A stretch of 64,000 nt of DNA from Carettochelys insculpta (GCF_033958435.1 NC_134141.1:100977001-101041000); one strand, 5' to 3'; numbered from the stretch's first letter, positions 36,601-46,599 are shown. The notes: a model not told the origin generated them from the sequence alone. A program made the numbers and translations.

Positions 36601-39600
36601 GGAATGGACTGGATTGCTCTCTGCGCTGCTGACTGCAGCGGAGGCAGGCAAAACAATGGAGGAGGAGGAAGGACTGGAAAAGGCTGGGGTGAGCCAAATT
36701 TCAGTTATCTTCTAGCAACTAGTTGACTCATGGGTCACCAGCCAAAGGGGACCACACAACCTCTCCACCCCCCAGGGCACTCCTGCCTGCACCATCTCTA
36801 GCCTCATGTTTCCCCATCCTGTCCCTTTCCCATCCCATTGGGCAGCAAGCAGTGTTCCTGGAAGCATGGCTGGAGGGTGCCTAGGAGTGTGCAGCCACGC
36901 CACTTCCTCCCCTCCCTGCTTGACTGTCCCTAATCAAGTGCAGGGCCTGGGACAACCCCCCACATCCACCCAAGTCCTGGCCCCTACCCATTTCTTCCTG
37001 TTGCTGCTCTGCCCCACCGCTTTCCGCTGCTGCTCTGCACCCTCCCTGCCCCCTCTCCACCCCCTCCTCCAAGTCTCTGCCCTGCTCCTTCCCTCAAACC
37101 CTGTCCCTGAGCAAGGAGGCCTGAGGGACTGGACACTGTGGACTCAGCAGCATGTTGTACAGATGTGAGACATGGGTGATAACTAAAGATTTGAAGAGAA
37201 AAATATTGGTGTTTGAGAGGAGTTATTATAGAAAGATCCTTAGAATAGGATGGATGCAGAAGGTCACCAATGAGGAATTATAAAGGAAGGTACAGCCAAA
37301 AGAGAGCCTACTGCAGAAGTTATACAATGCAAGTTACAGCTAGTCGGGCATATATGCAGAATGAACGAAAAGTCAAGACCCCGGTATTCAGCATAATGGA
37401 TGGTTCGAATAGGAGAGGCAGACCCCACAGCAAAGGGGTAGATGATCTAGTGAGCTAGTCTACAGCAATTAGGCCACTCCACCCTGGGCAGGGCAAGATG
37501 GAAGGAAATAGTGAGAGGCACCAGACGCCAATGGGCACTGAACATAGGAGGCTTGGTTCTGAACATGTCTGGGTTGTGGGCTTAACTCATGGGCTAGATT
37601 TGCTTACCCAATCGCTTGTAGTTACTGGCTGAGAAGTCCCTACTGGATTGGACAAGACAAGTTTGTCTGACAAGAATCGCCCCAGTAACATTTCCCAAGT
37701 CCAATAAAGCCATAATGGGGGGTGTTCTACATGTCCTAGCTGAGTTTCCTATTTTTCACTCACTCCTCTGAACGTTTTGCATGGCCTCTTCTCCCTTCAT
37801 GCCTCCCTACTGGAGGGAAACACTAGCGAGCAGGGGGCACATACAGGCTCAGCCCAATATTGCACACCCTTGTGATAAGTCTACAGTACCGAGTTGTGTT
37901 GACAAAGCTAATGTCAACACCCAAAAGATGACAACATAAAAATCACCAGAGGGTGTTCACACTTGCTCCGTCTGTTAACAGCTTGTGTCCACAGGGGGGG
38001 CACCATCCTCCACAGCGTGAGCAATACACTGTGGGTATGTATCCTACAGTGCAGTGTTGTGGAAAGGCAGAGCTGGTGCCTGTGAATTTTGGGATTCCCC
38101 TTGAATTTTCCCACAGCATCCTCAGCTGCTGTGAGTGGCATTGTGAATAGCTCTGTGACCTCTACATGCTGAGGAATGGCAAAGCAGCACAAGGAGCCTG
38201 TTCCCCAGCAGCTGTGTTCCCAGTGCAGGCCAGAGGAGGAGCAGAACAATGATTCCTGATCTGCTTGTTCCCTAAATGAAGCACTACTCAGCTGTCAGGT
38301 ACTCCCCAGCGGTTTGAAAGCAGAGAGGCTATTTCAGGGCCACAGAGATCAGACTTAAAGATTAACAAATTCATTCGGTCAGGAGTTTTCATGAGATGAG
38401 CAGTTTCGACTGGTTGGTGGCTGCAGCAGGCAGAGATCCTGTCTCAGGGCCCTACTGGGCTGCTGGCCAGGAGTTGCCCAGCTGAGTTGCCCAGCTAAGT
38501 CTCCCAGCCGTTGTCTGCCTCTGGCACTCCAGACCCTCCCTCCCTCAAAACCCTCTGCTCCCCCCACACATAACCCAAACCCTCTGCCCCCTCCTGCACC
38601 CCAGTCCTCTGCCCCATGTAAGGGGACTGTTGGCTCCTTACTAAAACTCAGTGGGGGAGTTGATTGGCTAGTTCCCAGTACTAAAAGGGGAAGGGTCCAT
38701 GAGAAACCAGGGCCCTGAGATGATAGTCCCCAGGGCCAATGGAAAGAGGCCACACTCCAGGTCAGCCAGATTTACAGGTTGGACAGGCCAAGGAGGGAAT
38801 CAGGAGGCCAGGTCCCGTCCTCTGTGTGAGCTGGGTTTTGACTGGGCCTCTTGGAGAAGAGGGAGAGAGGGCTAAGAAGAACAGCAAGGAATGCAACTGT
38901 ACTGAGAAGCAGACCTGCGGTGAGAGAGCTAGAGGCCCATGCAGCCCAAAGAGCACCGATCCTGTGCAAAGAAGCAGACCTGCATGACCACAGAGCTAAA
39001 GGGATCAGAGAAGTAATGCAAGGAGCTGGAGGCTGGCAACACAGCATAGTCCGCAGCTGGGTGTGGTGAGCAGATGGGACCAGCAAAAGGAGGGGAAAGG
39101 CTCTGGGCAGGCAAACACCACAGCTGGGAGGCCTTGCAGGCCAGACTTGGAGAAAGATTGTAACTCCAGCTAGGAGAGGGGCCCTGTTACTTAGAGCCTG
39201 AAGTCCTGTGGTCACTGCCTGAGCAAACATGTTCAACCTGCAGCCCCACCACCGCAGCACAACCAGGGCCAGAGAGAAAGCCCTAGGACTAAAGAGGAAC
39301 AGACTGTGAACTGTGTGTATGCTCAGCAGACTGCTGGTTGTGATGTCCCTCTGCCACAGAGCGGGGCTCTGTGTTCCCTGTTGCCCTTTCTCATTTTGCC
39401 TTATTCTTTTCTTTTGAATTGGCCACTGTGTAATAAACTGTATTCGCTTTGAATTACAAGCGGTGATCAGGTATCGGAGGGGTAGCCGTGTTAGTCTGGA
39501 TCTGTAACAGCAACGAAGGGTCCTGTGGCACCTTATAGACTAACAGAAAAGTTTTGAGCATGAGCTTTTGTGAGCATAGACTCATTTCATCAGATGCTGG

Positions 39601-42600
39601 TCATGGCAGATTTCCATGACCAGCAGCTGATGAAGTGAGTCTTTGCTCACGGAGGCTCATGCTCAAGAGGTGATCAGCGGCTCAGGAAAGCACCCGCTGT
39701 GAAGAGAGCACCCTGGAGTGGGGACACCCTAGCCCCTGCCCTAAGTGACTGCGACATTGGGGGTTCAGCCCCAGGAAACCTGGGCCCAGCCTTGTTGGGA
39801 TTTCAACGACTCTTCTACTCAGGAGGGTAGAAGGGGAGCCCTCAGGGTCAGGGAGGCCACTGGGTAAAGGGAGTGGGAGCGAGGACTCAGATCCTTTCGC
39901 TGGTCAACTTCACCGGGGTAGTATAGAAGCCAGGAAAGTTCCCCACAATAGTGGGACCATTCTGCTGCTTACATAATGGCTGCTGGCCAGGAGTTGCCCA
40001 GGTACGTCTCCCAGGAACAGCCTGCCTCTGGCACTCCAGACCCTCCCTCCCTCAAAACCCTCTGCCACTTTCTGCACCCATACCCCCTCTCAGACCCTAC
40101 AGCCCAGTCCTCTGCCCCAGGTCACAGCCCAAACCCCTGCACACCAGTCCACTGCTCCAGGTCACAACCACCTCTTGCACCCAGCCTCCATCCCACACCC
40201 TGCACCCTCCATTAATATCATGGAAGAGCACAGCCCTTGACTGCTTTCCAAATTCTGGGAGTGCTCCTCCAACCAACAATTATTGCCCAGCCCTGGGCTA
40301 GCCTCACTGATAAGAGTGGAGGCAGGAGTTGATGTCTCCAAAGAGTAGGTCCCTGCTGTTTGAAGACCCTGCCCTCGCCCTCTTTAAACAGCAGAGCAAC
40401 ATACAGGACAGTTTGTCCTCCTGCCAGGTTACGTTTCCAAAGTGTGACAGGGCCATTAGCCAATTATTTGTACTGCAGTGTTCTTTGATGGTCCTTCGCG
40501 CTGGGTAGGGGATGATTCCTGTGCCTGGCTTCACAAGTTATAAAACAAAGCTTCCATACGTACACGTGGCATGGAGTACAGACCTAACAAGTAAGAGCAA
40601 CAAGGAGTCCTGTGGCACCTTAAAGATTAACTGATAGATTGATTTGGCTGTAAGTTTTTGTGGGTAAGAACGGCTTTGTTTCCGGTACATCTGATGAAGT
40701 GTTTTTTCCCACTGAAAGCTTATGCTCTAATAAACCTGTTAAGTCTTCAAGGTGCCATAGGACTCCTTGTTCTGCATTCATTTCATTGATGAAGACTTTT
40801 TTTTTCCTTTGATTCTTTTAGCTACTCTATTTCCGGTATCCTTTAACTGTTGCACTGAAGTATCGCACCATGTGCCCAGAAGGTTGCTAAGACAAGTCCT
40901 AAAATTTGAAATCCAGAAAGATGATGGAGTGTGCAACTTACCAGCTGTGATGTAAGTCATGTTCTGTGTGGTGATATACTAAAGGAAGATTGTCAAAAGT
41001 TAAAACTTATTTTGCCTGGTTTTCCAGTGATTTATTCTAATTTTATAACAGTATTACACCTTTGTTAAACCTGAATTGTTTTAAAAATCTGATTTATATT
41101 TTACCATTAATGTTTAGTTGCTTTTGCACGACACTCAGCAAGGAAAATGAGAATAGACTTATCAAATCAGATTTTCTTGTGTTTTGTATTCAGTCCAACT
41201 GAGTTTCACATTTGCTGTCTTGAGCTAGCAAAACACCACACTGTTTGGTCAGTAATAGCTCATGGACATCTTAAAACATAAACGATACGTTAAATTAAGT
41301 TAAAAACCGTGGACACATTCCTGTTCATCGTAATCTTGCTAAGTTTTTTGTTCTGTAAACACTTGCACAGATCTGACTGCTGGGGCTGTCCTGTGGGGGG
41401 CGGGGGAGAGCCAGGGCCTGAGGCAACACTCCCCACAGGTTCCACCTCTGTTTGTCCCCACCCCCCTCCCTCTCGCCCCTTTGGCACCCTTTGCCTAAAG
41501 TCCCCTCCCATTAGGCTGGCAGATGGACAGCAGGGTGCAGCAGAGCAGGTTGCCAGGTTGGTCTGACTTCCCCTGATTCAGCGAGAGAATGTGAGGAGGC
41601 AACCCCTGCTGTTGCCCTGCACTGCCCCCCACTCCCAGGTAATCCCCTGAGCTGCCCTGGACTCCATGGGTCACATCCATTGGATGGTTGAAACGACTGT
41701 CACTGTGCGCCCCAAAGCACGAGGCTTAGGGAGGCCTCCCCGAACTGTCCTATGGGTGGGATGACTCTGCTGACTGACACTTCATTCCCAGTGCACTAAT
41801 TTGCACTGTGTTCTTCTGCTCCAGCAAAAACAATCCCTTCTGCTCTGCAGTATTTCAAGTTAGCAGGTGTTGAGCTGTTATGCAGTAAAGCCACTTCTGC
41901 TTTGGAAGGTACAGCTGGGAGAAACATTTTGGATGAATAATTTACTGAAAAAAAGTAGTTCTGGTTGGCCCATAATAGCATCGAGAGTACACTTATAAAG
42001 TCTATGGATGATACCAAGCTGGGGGGCGGGGAGGATGCAAGTGCTTTGGAGGATAGGGTGATACTTCAAAATTATCTGGTCTGAAGTAAATAGGATGAAA
42101 TTCAATAAGGACTAATGCAAAGTGCTCCGCTTAGGAGGGAGCATTCAGTTGCACACTCACAAAATGGGAAGCGGCTGTCTAAGAAGTACTGCAGAAAGGG
42201 ATGTAGGGGTGAAAGTGGACCACAAGCTAAATATGAATCAATGTGACACTACTGGGTGGGGGGAGGGGAAGCAAACATCGTTCAGGAATGTATTAGCAGG
42301 AGTGTTCGTAAGCAAGACACGAGAAGTAATTCTTCCACTCTGTTCAGCAATTATTAGGTCTCAACTGGAGTACTGTGTCCAGTTCTGGGCACCACATTTC
42401 AGGAAAGATGCGGGGAAATAGTCCAGAGAAGAGCAACAAAAATGATGAAAGGTCTAGAAAACCTACAAGAAGTTGTTACAGAGAAGGAGAAAAATTATTC
42501 TCGTTAAGTGCTGATGATGGGGCATGAAGCAAGGGGCTTAAATTGCAGCAGAGATGGTTTAGGTTGGGCATTAGGAAAAAAATCTGAATTGTCGTGATGT

Positions 42601-44449
42601 TTAGCCATTGGAATAAATTGTCTAGGGAGGTTGTGGACTCACCATCATTGGAGATTTTTTAAGAGTAGGTTACACAAACACCTGCTGGGGTTATCTAGAT
42701 GGAGCTTGGTCTTGCTCTGAGTGCAGAGGATTGAACTTAATGATCTCTTAAGGGTCTTTCCAGTTCTGTGATTCTATGAAAACTATCTGTTAATTGGATA
42801 TAAATTAATTGAATAGTTTTACCCAGAAAGAGGGCCTAGATTAGTAAGATTATGCACTGTTCACAAAACAAGGAGTGTGCACACCCCGACCCATCTCCCT
42901 CATAGCCTTTAGTCCACTCTCCTTGGTTGTGGGAGGCCCAGGTTTGTCTCTGTGCTCTGGTGCAGGAATTAGAGTCTGAGACTCCCCTCCCACATGAATG
43001 CCCTAACCACTAGGTTGTTCTGGGGGGGTAGATCTCAATCTCTGCTGTTGAAGCTATTCTGTGCCTTATGAATTTACCAGCAAGGACTTGAATTTGGGCC
43101 TCCCCCTCCCAGCAGAGAACAGTAGAACCCCAAGGTAGGTGAGGGTTGTGCTCCTGCACACCCTCACAAAATTCAAATTTTGCGCAAGTTGGGAGGGAGC
43201 CATGAACCAAGCAGCAGCCTGGCTCCTCTGGGCTTGCAGGAGCTGGGAAATTGCCCAGTGCACTAGCATTGGTCAGCTTCCTGCCTCCCGCCAGCAGAGA
43301 GGAGCCAGGCATGGCTTCCCCAGAGAGAGTGAGAAGGGAAGTGAATAGGCTGGTAATGAGTTAATCATCTGGGATATGGGAGACCTGGATTTAAGTAGCT
43401 GTTTTCAGCACATATTTGAACCTCAGCCTCCCAAAGCCCAGATGAGTACCCTAACTGCTGGGCTAACAAGGAAGATGGCATCACCATGACCTCATTCTCC
43501 TGAAATACTGAAATACTTGTGTGAAGCCCAAACCAATTATTTTAGCACTAATGGATTGTTTCATTTAACCTGCAATGGCCTGCTGTTAGCCCAATTTTGT
43601 GTTCAAACCAAGATGTTTTGTTTTTTTTTTGCAGAACAGACAGGAAACAAAATGATTGGGGAAAAAAAGTCAGATATTTGCCTTGTCTGTTTGGCAGTAA
43701 GATAACATGGGCCATTTCTACACAGGCCACTTCCTTCAGAAGTGGCATGCTAATACAGGGAGCAAAACATTTGATCATCATAGTTGTTTCTACACCGCTA
43801 ATACAGGGAGTGAAAGATGCTAATGAGGCATGGATGCAAATTCGCCATGCCTCATTAGCATAATGTCATGTGATTTGGAGTCTGGAAGACCGTTCTTCTG
43901 GACTCCAAAATGCCGTGTAGAAGTGTGGCCCGGGGGGAGGGGGGCTTCCGGAAGGAAGTCCTCTTTCAGGAGGCCCCTTCTTCCCAAAAATTTTCGGGAA
44001 GAAGGAGGCTTCTACATGGCATTTTGGAGTCCGGAAGAACGGTCTTCCAGACTCCAAATCATGTGACATCATGCTAATGAGGTGCGGGGCATTTGCATCC
44101 ATGCCTCATTAGCATCTTTCGCTCCCTGTATTAGCTGTATAGAAATGCTCAAATGTTAGTCTCACAGTACCTGAAATCAGAGAAGTTTTGTTCCTTTCAA
44201 ATATGGCTAGTTACCTATTAAGAGTTATTTTAAAATGGTTTTTGCAATAGATGATTAACTTATTTTTCTTCTGGCAGCCTTCATGTAAAGCACAAGAAGT
44301 TATGTGTAAGCTCACATAATAAAACCATTAAGAAATGGATGGAAAGGAACAGGATCAAAAACCGTAGAAGAGATGGAAATCATCATTCTGGGAAGAAAAG
44401 AAACACCAAAAGAAAAAAATCAAATTGTGGCGAAGCACTAGTGTGCTGA
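30573..44449 (+). CDS. CCL28: C-C motif chemokine ligand 28, three exons
   Basis: Join of 30573-30636, 40822-40951 and 44278-44449, giving 121 residues. CCL28 is a secreted mucosal epithelial chemokine that acts through CCR10 and CCR3 and is antimicrobial in mammals. Residues 1-21 form a hydrophobic signal peptide. Then come the adjacent Cys31-Cys32, Cys59 and Cys74 at chemokine spacing. The motif CCTEVSHHVPRRLL is what distinguishes CCL28 from its relative CCL27. The C-terminal helix carries Trp85 (KKWM), followed by a highly basic tail (residues 87-113), as in CCL28. All introns are GT-AG with phases 1 and 2, the usual CC chemokine pattern. The cysteine that mammalian CCL28 has nine residues before the third canonical cysteine is Phe50 here, and its tail partner is also missing. 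Two other cysteines (115, 121) close the protein. No disabling change is seen. Confidence 0.94.
30866..30981 (-). mobile_element. Inverted-dimer retroposon (family B) with 12-bp duplication
   Basis: Flanked by TTAACTTAATGT at 30854-30865 and 30982-30993. Reading the minus strand, the head CAGAGAGGGAGCTGTGCTAG runs to AAAACAAAAAG. It joins directly to a reverse-complemented arm (CTTTTCACGAAAGCTCACC...GCTTTTTGTTTTG). Most of the forward arm is therefore missing. Confidence 0.82.
32106..32194 (+). mobile_element. Family A retroposon, forward arm only
   Basis: Begins AACAAGAAGTCCTGTGGCAC and continues through the GAGCATAAGCTTTCATGGGC block to a GTCAGATG end. Both the head and the inverted arm are missing, and no duplication was identified. 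Confidence 0.7.
32390..32642 (+). mobile_element. Inverted-dimer retroposon (family B) with 8-bp duplication
   Basis: Flanked by TAATACTA at 32382-32389 and 32643-32650. The head (ACAGAGAGAGAGGTGCTAGTC) and the start of the forward arm (CAGTCAAGTAGCACTTTA) are followed by about 100 bp of different sequence. A long inverted arm then ends GTGCTACTTTACTGCGTTTT. The interposed segment may be a loop or a small later insertion. Confidence 0.78.
32678..32753 (+). mobile_element. Family A retroposon, short copy with 10-bp duplication
   Basis: 76 bp of forward arm (AAGAAGTCCTGTGGCACC to GTGGGCAAAGACCC), flanked by AAGGCAAAGA at 32668-32677 and 32754-32763. It shows that a monomer without the inverted arm can also integrate. 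Confidence 0.78.
32856..33034 (-). mobile_element. tRNA-derived SINE with CR1-like tail
   Basis: On the minus strand the head has a Pol III A box (ATAGCTCAGTGGTTTGAG) and a B-box-like TTATGAGCTCAATC about 45 nt later. A GC-rich body follows, and the tail AGGTCCCTTCCAGCTCTATG resembles a CR1 3' end. This structure matches the tortoise/turtle Pol III SINE family. It is the best taxonomic hint in the window. Confidence 0.8.
33559..33986 (+). mobile_element. Harbinger-type MITE with TTTCGAAA-rich interior
   Basis: 428 bp. The left end is GGCTGTGTCTACGCTA and the right end, reverse-complemented, is GGCTGCGTCTACACTA, flanked by CTA at 33556-33558 and 33987-33989. The termini match the Harbinger at 1203-5263, but the interior (repeated CTTTCGAAAG-like blocks) is different, so it is a separate MITE subfamily. 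Confidence 0.85.
34700..34915. other. CpG-rich patch of unknown origin
   Basis: About 200 bp with many CpGs in an otherwise AT-rich intron. It contains CAATAAA at 34739 and ends in a TGTAAGTGG donor-like sequence at 34909. It could be part of a retroelement adjoining the candidate LTR that follows, or a remnant CpG island. No coding domain was recognised. Confidence 0.35.
34920..36430 (-). mobile_element. Candidate LTR-like element with duplicated U3-type units
   Basis: Read on the minus strand it has an octamer-like ATGCAAAT near 36133-36140, a TATA-like GAATATAAGG near 36100, a direct duplication downstream, and an A/T-rich region with AATAAA-type runs near 35030. This layout suggests an LTR, but I could not define TG...CA ends or a duplication. 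Confidence 0.3.
35654..35885. repeat. Tandem duplication of about 127 bp
   Basis: GGCAGCGAGAGCGGTGGTGC at 35654 is repeated as GGCGGCGAGATCGGAGGTGC at 35779. CGCAGTACCCCACCCTAGGG at 35712 is repeated as CGCAGTACCCCACCCTAAGG at 35841. The offsets of 125 and 129 bp indicate two diverged tandem units. Confidence 0.75.
37134..37480 (+). mobile_element. Non-LTR retrotransposon C-terminal fragment (RTE/L2-like)
   Basis: The broken frame reads LYRCETWVITK, then a YYRKILRIGWM block and a VTNEEL block. After stops it resumes with RRGRPHSKGVDDL. This order is typical of the region after the reverse transcriptase of RTE-like LINEs. It is heavily decayed. Confidence 0.55.
38459..38610 (+). repeat. Direct repeat, left copy
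   Basis: Starts GCTGCTGGCCAGGAGTTGCC and contains GGCACTCCAGACCCTCCCTC. It is homologous to 39978-40118, on the far side of the candidate LTR. Confidence 0.75.
38617..39973 (+). mobile_element. Candidate solo LTR with SINE insertion
   Basis: Bounded by TGTAAGGGG on the left and CTTACA on the right. AATAAA at 39431 is followed by about 500 bp resembling U5 and leader text, with ACTTCACCGGGG and GTTCCCCACA. The inverted-dimer retroposon at 39471-39668 interrupts it. No 4-6 bp duplication fits, but longer direct repeats lie outside, so the boundary call is tentative. Confidence 0.4.
39471..39668 (+). mobile_element. Inverted-dimer retroposon (family A) with 9-bp duplication
   Basis: The head GGAGGGGTAGCCGTGTTAG starts a full forward arm to about 39597. 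A small palindrome (CTGGTCATGGCAGATTTCC and its mirror) joins it to a partial inverted arm ending at GCTCATGCTCAAGA. It is flanked by GGTGATCAG at 39462-39470 and 39669-39677. Confidence 0.86.
39978..40118 (+). repeat. Direct repeat, right copy
   Basis: Homologue of 38459-38610 in the same orientation, sharing GCTGGCCAGGAGTTGCCCAG and the CCCTCAAAACCCTCTGC block, with small indels. Confidence 0.75.
40595..40772 (+). mobile_element. Inverted-dimer retroposon (family A), diverged
   Basis: The forward arm AGCAACAAGGAGTCCTGTGG is mirrored by AAGGTGCCATAGGACTCCTT at the right end. The centre (TTTCCGGTACATCTGATGAAG) forms the loop. The head is missing and no clear duplication was seen. It ends about 50 bp upstream of CCL28 exon 2. 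Confidence 0.75.
40822..40951 (+). CDS. CCL28: CCL28 exon 2 (CC motif and beta-sheet core)
   Basis: 130 bp, entered in phase 1 and left in phase 2. Acceptor TTTTAG and donor GTAAGT are both good. It encodes residues 22-64, including the CC pair (31, 32), SHHVPRRLL, Phe50 and Cys59, plus the first two bases of the next codon. Confidence 0.93.
41995..42776 (+). mobile_element. Old CR1 LINE 3' fragment
   Basis: Decayed reverse-transcriptase tail and 3' UTR. GGATGATACCAAGCTGGG corresponds to the catalytic Asp-pair block, and a short frame encodes LEYCVQFWAPHF. The fragment ends with TTCCAGTTCTGTGATTCTATGA, the bird/turtle CR1 terminus of an older subfamily than the copy at 13.2 kb. Many frameshifts. 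Confidence 0.85.
42895..43022 (-). repeat. tRNA-derived SINE remnant
   Basis: On the minus strand, CCTAGTGGTTAGGGCATTC resembles a Pol III A box and CAGACTCTAATTCCTG a degraded B box. The tail is not recognisable. Confidence 0.45.
43120..43345 (+). mobile_element. Tigger-like MITE fragment
   Basis: Begins CAGTAGAACCCCAAGGTAGG and continues through TGCACACCCTCACAAAATTC and TTTTGCGCAAGTTGGGAGGG. This parallels the reverse-complemented end of the element at 60778-61406. The right end is not resolved. Confidence 0.55.
43355..43475 (-). repeat. tRNA-derived SINE remnant
   Basis: On the minus strand, TAGCCCAGCAGTTAGGGTAC resembles an A box and GAGGTTCAAATATGTG a B box. It shares the GGGAGAC motif with the remnant at 42895 and may belong to the same family. 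Confidence 0.45.
43783..44150. mobile_element. Palindromic (fold-back) MITE
   Basis: Near-perfect inverted repeat centred near 43965. The left arm (CGCTAATACAGGGAGTGAAA, GATGCTAATGAGGCATGGAT, GGAGTCTGGAAGACCGTTCT) is mirrored on the right, and both strands even encode similar 78-residue frames. Outer ends read TTTCTACACCGCTAATACAG and, reversed, TTTCTATACAGCTAATACAG, recalling Harbinger ends. A second copy of the end lies just outside at 43709-43768. Confidence 0.8.
44278..44449 (+). CDS. CCL28: CCL28 exon 3 (C-terminal helix and basic tail)
   Basis: Acceptor CTTCTGGCAG precedes 44278 and the stop TGA is at 44447-44449. It encodes residues 65-121: the LHVKHKKLCV strand with Cys74, the helix with Trp85, and a Lys/Arg/His-rich tail ending in two cysteines. 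The tail is shorter than the mammalian one. Confidence 0.92.
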
Positions 44450-44654
44450 AACACACATGGTGGAATTACCTGTGAATGCTGCACAAAGTTCTTTGCAAGA
44501 GACAAATGTTTGATTAGGAATTCACACACACTGACTGCTCAACATTTTGCAATTATGTCTTAAAATAGTGTTTTAAATATCTAAATTCCAGGAGCAATCA
44601 GTGTCAGATGTCAGATATACACATCCTTTACCACGATGGGAAACATCCAAACCC

Positions 44655-44660
44655 AATAAA
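44655..44660 (+). terminator. CCL28: CCL28 polyadenylation signal
   Basis: AATAAA 206 nt after the stop codon, the first canonical hexamer in the 3' flank. Confidence 0.65.
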
Positions 44661-44789
44661 GGCAAACATTGATGCATTAGGAATGACAATCTCTTCTTGG
44701 CCATGTATTAAGTTTTCTATTCTGTTTCATCCCCTGATCGCCCTGTATTCTTCAATACTTCTCTAATTTCTGACCCCCTCTCCTGCATT

Positions 44790-45420
44790 GGCTTTCACAG
44801 TTGTCCTCACTCTGAGGACTGTTTTTAACATCTCCTTAGGTAGTCCATCCTCCCGCTCCTTCTCCCTCTGTTTATCTCAGGGTCCTGTCCTTGGTACCCT
44901 ACACCTTATCCTCCTCCACTTGCATAGACTTGTTATCATCTTTGTGCTGCTTGTCACAAACCATCTGCTCCTCCTGTGACCTGCTTTCTCCTTCCCAGTC
45001 ACCTTCACTCTTTTTCTGACGTAACATTCTGGAGAGTCTGCCACTGTTTCAAGCTCAAGATGGTCAAAAATGACATCACCCCCTCCCCAATCAAGCTCTC
45101 ATTGCTTCTAATTTTTCTTCTTTATTGCTGGCAATACCATTGTCATCCCTGGCCCCCAGGATCAAAATCATGGAGTCCAAGATTCTGCTACAAAGATCGT
45201 TTTTGTCCTGTTACTCTTTGTTCTGATCAGGTTACTTCCTTTTTCAAGTCCTTTCCTCAGTCCCTCTCTGCCAATTGCACCAAAATCAGAGTCTCCTCCT
45301 GGCCATCAAGGCCTTACCCCTCTCTGCCCCCTCCCTTGTTCTACACCCGTAAGGTTGTTCCATCTGTCCCTCATCAGCATCTGAGCAGTGCCGGCCACGT
45401 GTCATTGCTACACAGGCTGT
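44790..45420 (+). mobile_element. Ancient L2/CR1-like LINE remnant
   Basis: C/T-rich sequence whose block order follows a vertebrate L2-type reverse-transcriptase region. A CAGGGTCCTGTCCTTGG block corresponds to [28 protein letters not shown] and an ACCATTGTCATCCCTGGC block follow. The last block, CTCCTCCTGGCCATCAAGGC, encodes the later tail. No frame is intact. Confidence 0.5.
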
Positions 45421-46430
45421 GTTCTTCCTCCTGCTGCCATCTGTCATGCTGTCTGGTTGGAGCAGCCTCTCAGGCTCAGATCACCAGGCCCTCTCCCTGG
45501 TTATACAAAACCCTCATGCAGACATACTACTAATGCAGTCTACAAATACCAACCCAGGTCAGTCACACACAGCAGTGCTGACAGCTGCTGCGGGGCCCAG
45601 GGCAAGGTGGGAAGGAGGCCCGGCTCTATGCCCTGGAAGGGATGGGGCCTTGGGTAGTTAATTCTCACCACTGCCCTGACTGCAGTGCCGACCCCTGCCT
45701 CCTGATTCCCTCACAGCCATGTGCAGCTGGAGCAGTGCTGCTGTGGCATGTCCAAGGGCCCAGAGATCCAGCTGGAGCTGTGTAGCTCTTTGATATGGTG
45801 CACCTGTCGGCCACTGCCCCCCCCGCCCCACCCCCATCAGTGGGCCTCGTCACGCTCCTGACATATTATGCTGTGGCAGAAAGAGTAGTAGTGAGTGAAG
45901 GAGGGCAGAGATTTAAAGAGCACTACACTCCTTGAGGTGCACCTATAAATCTAAATGACCGAGTCATAAGTGTTTTCTCCCTCTTCTCCAGTTGTGTTGG
46001 TTCTCACGGCAGCACATCTAAAATTAGACTGCTTTCCTCGAGGATAGGGACTGTGTAAAGTACTTATGAGTTTGTATAAACAAGAACTGCAAACACATGA
46101 TGGTGCACATCGGATGCCAGGTACAAGATGCAAGTAAATCTTCCCAAAACAAAACCGAAATGGCTATATTTGGTGGCGGCACTAAATGGCAACCCAGTCC
46201 ATCAGACGCTGACCTGCAGCGATGGAGGAAACTGATTCACATCTGAAATAGCCATAGGTAAGAAAAAACACTCAGATCCGGATCCTCAACTCAGGGCATG
46301 TGGGGCAGAGATGATGGTAGCTCTGTGCCACATTTTGTCTTCCTCTAGTCCTCTGGGAAAATGAGGGCCAAATCCACCTCTGACACAACTGAGAGCACCC
46401 ATAACTCTCACCTGTGTCTGCTAGACAATG
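45421..46430. other. Non-coding stretch, no gene seen
   Basis: GC-rich to 45860, then AT-rich. Open frames are short and compositional. No repeat ends recognised. Confidence 0.45.
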
Positions 46431-46599
46431 TTCTACTGGCCTAGGATGGTGTAGGGTGCGAGAAGAGTTTGTAACAGTCTCATGAGAGCAGATCGACCCC
46501 TCTGTGAATCCTCAGGAGAATCTAAACAGACCACTCTGTGCAAGGTGAAAGCTGCAAAACTAACTGCCATGGGAACAGCTGCAGAACAAGCCGCGCTTG

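Larger units (their letters stand above)
30637..40821 (+). other. CCL28: CCL28 intron 1 (10.2 kb), repeat-filled
   Basis: GTAAGT donor at 30637 and TTCTTTTAG acceptor at 40813-40821. It holds at least six copies of the snap-back retroposon, a tRNA-derived SINE, a Harbinger MITE, one or two candidate LTRs and an RTE-like fragment, each listed separately. Intervals not listed (30994-32105, 33040-33555, 33990-34700, 36440-37130, 37485-38455) contain no recognised gene. Confidence 0.88.
40952..44277 (+). other. CCL28: CCL28 intron 2 (3.3 kb)
   Basis: GTAAGT donor and TTCTGGCAG acceptor. It holds an old CR1 3' end, two tRNA-derived SINE remnants, a Tigger-like fragment and a palindromic MITE, listed separately. 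The first kilobase (40952-41990) has no recognised gene or repeat. Confidence 0.88.

Noticed and set aside
44976..45533. 185-residue Cys/Ser-rich frame after CCL28
   Set aside because: Coincides with an ancient L2-like LINE remnant; not a chemokine or other secreted protein.
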